Shown here: positions 31,580 to 37,524 of the stretch, one piece after another
Numbering within the stretch: position 1 is the stretch's first letter
Layout of the letters: every line of letters starts with the position of its first letter
Origin: Candidatus Uhrbacteria bacterium CG10_big_fil_rev_8_21_14_0_10_50_16
GTDB taxonomy: Bacteria > Patescibacteriota > Patescibacteriia > UBA9934 > UBA11717
Direction: 5' to 3'
Assembly: GCA_002774875.1 (NCBI GenBank)
Contig: PCYM01000003.1
Coordinates: forward strand, 1 to 37,524
DNA: 37,524 bases
The notes under the pieces: model-generated
Seen by the model: only the letters and a program-made list of their open reading frames with translations
Told to the model about the DNA's origin: nothing
Database searches by the model: none
Made by a program: the position numbers and the translations under genes

Positions 31580-33123
31580 GTCTCGCGCACCTGCGTTTGA
31601 ATCAATTTTTCGCGACTGCCAAGGACCACCACACATCCACCGAGCATCCAAAAATAGGGTGCCAATGTGCGTACCTCCAAAAAGGTTGCCAAGGAAGCGT
31701 TTACCGCAACACTCACCGCAATACCCACGTAGGCAAGCGCTAACGCCCGCGTAAAACTGATGCGAGAATGGCGCGCAATTTTGATCGCGAGCAACAGTAA
31801 AACAATATATCCCCAAAGATAAAATGCTATGCCAAGCGTTCCTGCCTCACCCCAAAGAGCCATCCAGTTGTTGTCAATGTATCCCTCTGTTCCGTAAATC
31901 CCAAACGGCTCACCAATCGCATCGTACACACGCGTGTTGCCTAGCGCCGCCACAGCCCCTCCCCCATATTGTGCAGGCCCCCATCCAAACAGTAAGGAAA
32001 CCATGTTATTGGGCACAACAATTGTAGGTGTGGTGACAATCCAATAGACACGTCCTAGTCCATAGTATTCGCCAACAAATCGTTGATAGGTAAAGGCCTC
32101 CAAAAAGCGCTCGGCGACCGTTTGGCGAGGCACGTCTGCAAGTGAATTAGAGAGTCCATTAACACCCAGATAACCGGCAAACAATAAAAAGACGATCCCG
32201 GCAGCCGCAAAAACACGTTTATCTTTCCGTACCAGCGCAATGGCCAAGGCGCCAAGGATAAGACCAAACCAGGCGGAGCGGCTATAGGTGAGGATGAGCG
32301 CTGGTAATCCAATGAATCCAAAAAGTCCCAAGTACTGCCAGTTAGGTTTACGTCCACTTTCATACACAAATCCAATGACCAACAGCAGAGCGAGGGCTAA
32401 AAAGGTTCCTAATCGATCGTATCGTCCCATGGTACCGAACACGCGCTGGCCCGGGTCCCAAAACTGTACCGTTCCCTCCGTGAGTTGAAGTTCGCCAAAG
32501 GTTCTCCGCTCAGATGGCAGCAAAAACGTATCCATCGATCCACCCACCAACGCCTGCGTGAGCCCAAGAACGGCTTGTAACGCCATCATACCCACAATAA
32601 TCATCACCATCCATCGCATCCAATATCGGCGGGGATACCTATAGACAATCACCCAAAACAACAACATAAATCGCACAATTTGCCGCAGTCCTAGCAACGC
32701 CTGACCAACGGGGAGCGTATTGAGAATGATAGATACAACCAACATAAGGACAAAAAGCGCAAACGGAATATCTGCCGGCGTGACGCGCTTATGGTACCTA
32801 CCGATCAGGACGCTGAGCACCACAACACCCGCCAGAACGTAAATCATGATCTCGGACGCATAGCGGGCAAACACGTAAATGTCATCGCCGATCCACTTGA
32901 GGATAAACGGCTCAATAGGCCACCACGCCGACAACGCCATCACGGTCCACATGGGTTCTTTCCACGTTGCGTATACGGCGGCGGCAAACAAAAGACCTGC
33001 GAGCAAGACCCATGGAGATGTGAGGACAGAAATAAGAAGTAAGGCAATACCAAACAAGATGATTCCTCCAAGAATCCAGGTGTGCTCACGCTCCGACGGT
33101 GAGTTGTGCGGCAACAAGTTCAT
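31576..33123 (-). CDS. O-antigen ligase/polymerase-like membrane protein
   Basis: 515 aa with about 10-12 hydrophobic helices. A large loop between later helices (~200-240 and ~330-420, including YDRLGTFLALALL and YSRSAWFGLILGALAIAL) has the Wzy_C/WaaL pattern, and the Ser-Arg of YSRSAW is typical of that family. Such proteins join or transfer glycan chains from a lipid carrier outside the membrane. First gene of the leftward group; a perfect TATAAT lies 7 nt upstream of its ATG. In an apparently single-membrane cell the acceptor would be a surface protein or lipid rather than LPS. Confidence 0.75.
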   Translation of the reverse strand: MNLLPHNSPSEREHTWILGGIILFGIALLLISVLTSPWVLLAGLLFAAAVYATWKEPMWTVMALSAWWPIEPFILKWIGDDIYVFARYASEIMIYVLAGVVVLSVLIGRYHKRVTPADIPFALFVLMLVVSIILNTLPVGQALLGLRQIVRFMLLFWVIVYRYPRRYWMRWMVMIIVGMMALQAVLGLTQALVGGSMDTFLLPSERRTFGELQLTEGTVQFWDPGQRVFGTMGRYDRLGTFLALALLLVIGFVYESGRKPNWQYLGLFGFIGLPALILTYSRSAWFGLILGALAIALVRKDKRVFAAAGIVFLLFAGYLGVNGLSNSLADVPRQTVAERFLEAFTYQRFVGEYYGLGRVYWIVTTPTIVVPNNMVSLLFGWGPAQYGGGAVAALGNTRVYDAIGEPFGIYGTEGYIDNNWMALWGEAGTLGIAFYLWGYIVLLLLAIKIARHSRISFTRALALAYVGIAVSVAVNASLATFLEVRTLAPYFWMLGGCVVVLGSREKLIQTQVRET

Positions 33124-33130
33124 TGCGTCA

Positions 33131-33139
33131 ATTATAGCA
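33131..33139 (-). promoter_or_regulatory. Leaderless extended -10 promoter of the ligase-GT4 operon
   Basis: Minus strand TGCTATAAT: perfect -10 (33131-33136) with TGn extension. It ends 7 nt before the ATG at 33123. No acceptable -35 is present at the expected 33154-33159 position (AGACCT). Confidence 0.6.
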
Positions 33140-33290
33140 TGTTCGTAACAGCGAGGTCTTGGGAGGGGCGAAGGCCTTGATCGCTTCGCCGAGGAGCCTC
33201 ATCTTCAAACACATGCGTTTTGAGAATCTTTCGCATAGGCTTCAGCTTTCAAAACACACGTGTTCTCGGGGGCGAAGGACTGGAAACGAA

Positions 33291-33324
33291 GACGACCCCA
33301 CTGCCGGATGCAGAGGGGGTCGTC
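33291..33324 (-). terminator. Strong hairpin downstream of the MopE-type gene
   Basis: GACGACCCC pairs with GGGGTCGTC (9 bp), with an inner CTGC/GCAG helix and a 5-nt loop. It lies ~69 nt after the stop codon at 33393. On the minus strand it is followed by TTCGTTTCC, a weak T-rich tail, so it is a probable but not classical terminator. Confidence 0.5.
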
Positions 33325-33392
33325 GTAAGTCGCTCGGTGTGCACTCCGTCCCGATCACGCTGAGCGCGGATCGTTGAGGGCGGAGAGTTGAG

Positions 33393-36300
33393 CTAGTTGG
33401 GGGCCGGCATGTTGACGGCGTTGAACAGGAGGAGCCCGTCCACGCCCGTCAGCGGACCGTTCCAGACCGCGTCGCCGGCGTCGAACGGGACCGGAGTCCC
33501 GCCGACAGTGAGCGTCGCGTTGGGGATCCCGATCACCGCACTCGCCGGGCTCGCGCCCAGGAAGAGATAGGCACCGTCGCACCGCGCGTTGAAGCGCAGG
33601 GCGTGAACGCCTGCCGGGAGAGCGACCGAGAGGGTCGTGCTGCTCCCGGCCACCGTCGTGACGTTGGGCGGGAAGCTGTTGAGGCTCCCCACGCTGGCAT
33701 AGAGCTCCAGCTCCGTGCAGTTGGAGGACGTGGTGAACGTGAGGTCCACCAGGCCCGCCGGAACGGTGGGCAGAAGCCCCTCGTCCACTGCGCCGTCGCA
33801 GTCGTTGTCCTGCCCGTCGTAGACCTCGGTGTTGCCGGGGTAGTTGTCGCCGTCGCTGTCGTTGCAGTCGCCGTCGCACGTCGCCCAGCCGTCGCTGTCC
33901 AGGTCCTGCTCGTTGGCCGGGATGGCCCCATCGCAGTTGTTGTCGACCTCGTCGCAGAGCTCGGGGAAGCCGAGACCCACGTCCGAGTCGCTGTCGTCGC
34001 AGTCACCCTGGCAGGTGGTCTGCCCGTCGCCGTCCATGTCGAAACCCTCGTCCACGCTGCCGTCGCAGTCGTTGTCCAGGGAATCGCAGACCTCGGTGTT
34101 GCCGGGGTACATGACGGCGTTGTTGTCGTCGCAGTCGCCCTGACCGACCGTGTAGGAGTCGGCATCGGCATTCACGTTGGGCTCGGCGCACTGCATCACG
34201 CCGTTCCCGTCCTGGTCGGTCTCGCTGGCCGGGATGATCCCGTCGCAGTTGTTGTCCCGACCGTCGCAGGTCTCCACGTTGCCCGGGAAGTTGGCGGCGT
34301 CGATATCGTTGCAGTCGCCTGCGCAGAGCTTGACGCCGTCGCCGTCCAGATCCAGTTCGTTGGTCGGCACCGTACCGTTGCAGTCGTTGTCCTGGCCGTC
34401 GCAGAGCTCAGGAGCACCCGGGAAGGTGCTCGCGTTGGCGGCGTCGCAGTCGTTTCCGATCTGCGACCAGCCCGAGGGGAGGCCGCAAAGCAGCAGCGAG
34501 ATGGAGGGGTCGCCCCGACCGTCGTTGTCCAGGTCCAGGTACAAGACCTGGAACTGCCACGCCAGGCCGTCCTGGTCGCTACAGTCATCGTCGGCGCTGG
34601 GGTAGACCCCATCATCGCCACAGAAGGTGACGCTGTCGCCGTCCTGATCCCAGCCCTCGTCCACCGCGCCGTCGCAGTCGTCATCGAGGGCGTTGCACAC
34701 CTCGACCGCGCCGGGGTAGATGTTGGCCACCGCATCCACGCAGTCGCCCGCGCAGATCCGGAAGCCGTCGCTGTCCGCGTCGACCTCGTTGCTCGGGGTC
34801 ACCCCGTCGCAGTTGTTGTCGACCCCGTCGCAGAGCTCGGTGGCGTTGGGGTGGATGGCCGCGTTGGTGTCGTCGCAGTCGCCGTTGCAGGCGCTCCAGC
34901 CGTCACCGTCCTGGTCCATCCCCTCGTCCACCTGTGCGTTGCAGTTGTCGTCCTGCCCGTTGCAGAGCTCGGTGGCATTGGGGTGGATGGTGACATCCTG
35001 GTCGTTGCAGTCACCCGCGCCGACCGTCACGCCATCCTGGTCGTAGTCGATGGTCGACTCCGCGCAGTCGCGGATGCCATCGCCGTCGGAGTCCTGCTCG
35101 CTGCTCGGGGTGATCCCGTTGCAGTCGTTGTCCAGGCCGTCGCAGATCTCCACGTTGCCGGGAGCCTGAGCGGCCTCCAACACGGCGCAGTCGCCACCGC
35201 AGAAGGTGATGCCGTCGCCGTCCATGTCCTGCTCGCCTGCGGGCAGGATGCCGTCGCAGTTGTTGTCCATGTCCTGGCCGTCGCAGAGCTCGGGGAAGCC
35301 GGGCCCCACGTCCTGGCTGGCATCGTCGCAGTCGCCGATCACCTCTACCCAGCTGGGCCCGGGGGCCGAGCAGGTGTTGGGAATGTAGGCGCCGTTTCCG
35401 CCCACGCCGTCGCCGTCCGCGTCCCAGTAGAGGGTACGCAGCGCCGTGACGCTGGGATCCGTGTCGTCGCAGTCGCCCGCGCAGATCATGACGCCGTCGC
35501 CGTCGTTGTCGACCTCGTTGCCGATGCCGTTGCAGTCGTTGTCCTGCCCGTTGCAGGTCTCGACGTTGCCGGGGTACATGGCGGCGTTGGCGTCATTGCA
35601 GTCGCCGTCGCAGAACATGACTCCGTCGCCGTCCTGGTCGATCTCGAAGTTGATACCGTCGCAGTTGGAGTCCTGCCCGTCGCAGAGCTCGATGGCGCCG
35701 GGGTGGATGGTGGGATCGCCATCGTTGCAGTCCGTGACGGCGAGGTTGATCGAGCAGCTCATGTAGCCGTCGTCGTCCAGATCCGTCGCGAACTCGACGA
35801 CCACGCCGTCGCAGTCGTTGTCGACGCCGTTGCAGACCTCGGGAGCACCCGGGAAGGTGCTCGCGTCCTGATCGTTGCAGTCGCCCTCGCAGGGAGCCTG
35901 CCCATCGTGGTCCATGTCCTGCTCTCCGGACGGGATGAGCCCATCGCAGTCGTTGTCCTGGCCGTCGCAGACCTCGCCGTTGCCGGAGAAGTTGGCGCCG
36001 TCCTGGTCGTCGCAGTCGCCCTCGCAGGGAGCCTGCCCATCGTGGTCGTTGTCGACCTCGCTGGGGGTCAGTGCCCCGTCGCAGTTGTCGTCGAGGCCGT
36101 TGCAGACCTCGTTCTGACCGGGCCGGATGCCCGCATCGTGGTCGTCGCAGTCGCCCTCGCAGGCAGCCAGACCATCCTCGTCCTGGTCCTGTTCGTTGGA
36201 CGGCACGAGACCGTCGCAGTTGTTGTCCTGCCCGTCGCAGAGCTCGCTGGCGCCGGGATGGGTGGTGGCGTCCTGGTCGTTGCAGTCGCCCGCGCCGACC

Positions 36301-36467
36301 GTGACGCCGTCCTGGTCTGCATCGATGTCCACCGGAGTGAAGTCATCGTCGTCCGGGTAGTCCGGCCAAGGCCGGAGGTTCTCCTCCTCCTGAACGGGGA
36401 CGGGACAGGCCTGGATCATCACGCCAATCCAGAGCGCCGCCATGAGGCGGATCAAACGGGTGCGCAT
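33393..36467 (-). CDS. MopE-type repeat lipoprotein (16 metal-binding-like repeats)
   Basis: 1024 aa. Lipoprotein signal with Cys21 in the lipobox IQAC. Residues ~50-890 are sixteen repeats of ~45-60 aa, each with a Glu-Leu/Val-Cys-Asp-Gly-x-Asp-Asn-x-Cys-Asp-Gly core and a second DxDGDG calcium-type loop plus GDCxD; these match the MopE/putative metal-binding motif family known from Myxococcota and other delta-type proteobacteria. The sixteenth copy has Tyr for the first Cys (EVYDG). A C-terminal ~130-residue beta domain follows. A perfect GGAGGTG lies 5 nt before the ATG. Codons are strongly G/C-ending, unlike all genes left of 33123, pointing to a foreign or chimeric origin. Confidence 0.85.
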   Translation of the reverse strand: MRTRLIRLMAALWIGVMIQACPVPVQEEENLRPWPDYPDDDDFTPVDIDADQDGVTVGAGDCNDQDATTHPGASELCDGQDNNCDGLVPSNEQDQDEDGLAACEGDCDDHDAGIRPGQNEVCNGLDDNCDGALTPSEVDNDHDGQAPCEGDCDDQDGANFSGNGEVCDGQDNDCDGLIPSGEQDMDHDGQAPCEGDCNDQDASTFPGAPEVCNGVDNDCDGVVVEFATDLDDDGYMSCSINLAVTDCNDGDPTIHPGAIELCDGQDSNCDGINFEIDQDGDGVMFCDGDCNDANAAMYPGNVETCNGQDNDCNGIGNEVDNDGDGVMICAGDCDDTDPSVTALRTLYWDADGDGVGGNGAYIPNTCSAPGPSWVEVIGDCDDASQDVGPGFPELCDGQDMDNNCDGILPAGEQDMDGDGITFCGGDCAVLEAAQAPGNVEICDGLDNDCNGITPSSEQDSDGDGIRDCAESTIDYDQDGVTVGAGDCNDQDVTIHPNATELCNGQDDNCNAQVDEGMDQDGDGWSACNGDCDDTNAAIHPNATELCDGVDNNCDGVTPSNEVDADSDGFRICAGDCVDAVANIYPGAVEVCNALDDDCDGAVDEGWDQDGDSVTFCGDDGVYPSADDDCSDQDGLAWQFQVLYLDLDNDGRGDPSISLLLCGLPSGWSQIGNDCDAANASTFPGAPELCDGQDNDCNGTVPTNELDLDGDGVKLCAGDCNDIDAANFPGNVETCDGRDNNCDGIIPASETDQDGNGVMQCAEPNVNADADSYTVGQGDCDDNNAVMYPGNTEVCDSLDNDCDGSVDEGFDMDGDGQTTCQGDCDDSDSDVGLGFPELCDEVDNNCDGAIPANEQDLDSDGWATCDGDCNDSDGDNYPGNTEVYDGQDNDCDGAVDEGLLPTVPAGLVDLTFTTSSNCTELELYASVGSLNSFPPNVTTVAGSSTTLSVALPAGVHALRFNARCDGAYLFLGASPASAVIGIPNATLTVGGTPVPFDAGDAVWNGPLTGVDGLLLFNAVNMPAPN

Positions 36468-36472
36468 AGCGT

Positions 36473-36479
36473 CACCTCC
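36473..36479 (-). promoter_or_regulatory. Consensus Shine-Dalgarno of the MopE-type gene
   Basis: Minus-strand GGAGGTG, 5 nt from ATG 36465-36467. It fixes the start and contrasts with the leaderless or SD-less starts left of 33.1 kb. Confidence 0.85.
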
Positions 36480-36719
36480 ACATAATGGGCCGTAGCCCGG
36501 GGTTTATTGCGCCCGCAGTGGCCGTGGAATCACGGAGGTCAACCACCACAGACATTCGAAATCTTGTAACGAACGCCGCCACAGCGGGCGCTTTCACGAT
36601 TTTGACCTCGTTTTCTGCCATATACTCAGCGTATACCGGCCAAAAACCAAGTCAAAATAAGAGCCATGAACAGCGCAATGTGCCAAATTTTTCAATTTTT
36701 GTCAAGTAATCAACATTCT

Positions 36720-36762
36720 AAAAAAATGAATGGGGGTGAGCCGCCGTACGCGACCCACCCCC
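36720..36762 (-). terminator. Intrinsic terminator of the partial MopE-type gene
   Basis: Minus strand: GGGGGTG (36756-36762 side) pairs with CACCCCC (36732-36738 side), followed by ATTCATTTTTTT. It starts 14 nt after the stop codon (36776-36778). Confidence 0.7.
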
Positions 36763-36775
36763 GGATTGGGGAACT

Positions 36776-37524
36776 TCAGGGACAGTTGCCCGGTGTCACC
36801 ACCGGAACCACCACCCACTCATCCTCACGAACGTCGCCAGCCGCGGCTGGCCAGTAGTTACCGCCGGAGCAGACCAGGAGGTCATGCTCCGTATCCGTGG
36901 CAGTGAATACGCCACGGAGCTGGACACTCCCTGGGGAGTGGTAGTTGTTGTAAAACCGGTCCCCCACCAGGGTGGTCTCCAGGAACATGGAGGTGTAGTA
37001 CTCCATGCCCATGCCGTTGTGAGTCACAACGGCCACTAGGTACTCCTGGCTCACCAAGAGATTGGTGAGCAAGATGTGCCTACACATCCCGGTGACCGAG
37101 GGGGAACTCTCCGCTCCCGGCCCGATGGAGGACATGGACCAGGGGCCCGCCGTCCAAGACTGCGCGGGTTCCTGCGGGTTGGGATTGGTCACCCAACCCG
37201 CCACGCCCTCCTGGGCAAAGGTGGGCGTGTAGGTGGACACGTTGCCCGAGAACGTCATGTTCCCAGGCACAGCCTGGTCATCGAAGCTCTCTTCGAAGAC
37301 CGGGACCGACTCGAGACATACGTCCCGCGTGACGTTGCCCCCGCCACTGTTCGTGAGGTACTCGTGGGGCCCTTCGGTCCCACAATCCTCACGTGTGAGA
37401 ACGGTCCACCAGTTGTCCAGCGCTCCGGGGAACATGTCCTCGTCCCCATCGTCGCAGTCGCTCTCGCAGACCATGTAGCCGTCCCCGTCGTTGTCGACTT
37501 CCTCGTTGCCGAGGAACCCGTCGC
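36776..37524 (-). CDS. MopE-type repeat protein, partial (5' end outside window)
   Basis: At least 248 codons; the reading frame stays open to the window edge. The codons right of 37474 encode GFLGNEEVDNDGDGYMVCESDCDD, so the visible start is inside a MopE-type repeat (Asp/Gly calcium loop, GDC-like Cys pair) and no true start is seen. The remaining ~210 residues (from ~37430 leftward) form a different domain with several Cys and aromatic residues, with no motif I know. It shares high G+C codon use with the neighbouring 16-repeat lipoprotein and is probably its paralogue in a tandem pair. Confidence 0.75.
   Translation of the reverse strand, partial: DGFLGNEEVDNDGDGYMVCESDCDDGDEDMFPGALDNWWTVLTREDCGTEGPHEYLTNSGGGNVTRDVCLESVPVFEESFDDQAVPGNMTFSGNVSTYTPTFAQEGVAGWVTNPNPQEPAQSWTAGPWSMSSIGPGAESSPSVTGMCRHILLTNLLVSQEYLVAVVTHNGMGMEYYTSMFLETTLVGDRFYNNYHSPGSVQLRGVFTATDTEHDLLVCSGGNYWPAAAGDVREDEWVVVPVVTPGNCP

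Larger units (their letters stand above)
33124..33392. other. Intergenic transition zone between low- and high-G+C parts
   Basis: 269 nt without a supported gene. From ~33150 the base composition rises. It holds an inverted repeat GGCGAAG (33167-33173) / CTTCGCC (33184-33190), two copies of GGGGCGAAGG-like sequence (near 33165 and 33268) and the hairpin at 33291-33324. No RNA gene or mobile-element end was recognised. Confidence 0.5.
36468..36775. other. 308-nt intergenic region between the two MopE-type genes
   Basis: Contains the Shine-Dalgarno (36473-36479), a lower-G+C stretch ~36590-36730 likely to hold the promoter of the 36467 gene (TTGACT near 36650-36655, and an inverted repeat TATAC-TCAGC-GTATA at ~36620-36635), and the terminator at 36720-36762. 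The -35/-10 spacing is not convincing. No tRNA or small ORF with support is seen. Confidence 0.4.

Noticed and set aside
31580-31816. N-terminal extension of the GT4 enzyme at 30362
   Set aside because: Would overlap the O-antigen-ligase-like gene for ~240 nt; ATG 31577-31579 begins the GT4 fold and forms an ATGA overlap.
33603-36485. A 960-codon open frame on the plus strand, antisense to the MopE-type gene
   Set aside because: The product is a low-complexity Val/Ala/Asp string caused by periodic high-G+C repeat codons on the other strand; no start signal, domain or signal peptide.
36485-36709. 74-codon plus-strand frame in the intergenic region
   Set aside because: No Shine-Dalgarno, no recognisable domain, and it covers the likely promoter and leader region of the 36467 gene.
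1-37524. tRNA, rRNA, CRISPR arrays, insertion sequences or integrase genes
   Set aside because: None recognised by eye; no regularly spaced repeat-spacer pattern outside the MopE-type coding repeats, and no transposase-like protein.

Overview
The window looks like a Patescibacteria/CPR-type chromosome segment (gene content resembles Uhrbacteria- or Magasanikbacteria-like genomes; inferred from family recognition, no search was run). Genes are tightly packed with 1-4 nt overlaps, Shine-Dalgarno motifs are mostly absent, and several promoters sit so close to the ATG that the mRNA should be leaderless. Nearly all content concerns the cell envelope: sugar-nucleotide synthesis, glycosyltransferases, secreted or anchored surface proteins and an S-layer-like giant protein. 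The last ~4.2 kb differs sharply (much higher G+C, a perfect Shine-Dalgarno, MopE-type repeat lipoproteins) and may be a foreign insert or an assembly chimera.

Layout. (1) 18-7358, minus: operon of CDP-alcohol phosphatidyltransferase, GT-C-like membrane protein, anchored 496-aa protein, a 58-aa membrane protein, HIT protein, dTDP-glucose 4,6-dehydratase (Cys at the usual catalytic Asp position), RmlD-like reductase, then an intrinsic terminator directly before an RmlA-like nucleotidyltransferase. (2) 7362-9458, plus: large polytopic membrane protein. (3) 9482-18772, minus: eight-gene operon led by a secreted subtilase with FG-GAP repeats, then UDP-glucuronate-decarboxylase-like SDR, DPM1-like GT2, DUF2304, two GT4 enzymes, a membrane tandem rhodanese and a PEP-synthase/rifampin-phosphotransferase-like enzyme. 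(4) 18863-19537: anchored TPR protein with its own promoter between two terminators. (5) 19620-25560, minus: ECF sigma factor, DUF5667 protein (putative anti-sigma) and S-layer-like protein, the last preceded by a structured leader. (6) 25700-29734, plus: excisionase/MerR-type HTH protein, secreted GHL15-like glycosidase with FG-GAP repeats, and a membrane-anchored DUF11/CARDB-like protein, ended by a 42-nt perfect palindrome. (7) 29817-33123, minus: O-antigen-ligase-like protein, GT4 enzyme and an unknown 173-aa protein. (8) 33393-37524, minus: two MopE-type repeat proteins, the second running off the window.

Working model (inference): regions 1, 3 and 7 build and export a surface glycan or glycoprotein decoration; region 5 makes and probably regulates the surface layer; region 6 is a divergently transcribed glycan-processing surface module. 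The best candidates for something undescribed are the sigma/DUF5667/S-layer locus with overlapping alternative hairpins, the HTH-GHL15-DUF11 operon facing it across a shared palindrome, and the subtilase-led glycosylation operon ending in the membrane rhodanese and PEP-utilising enzyme.
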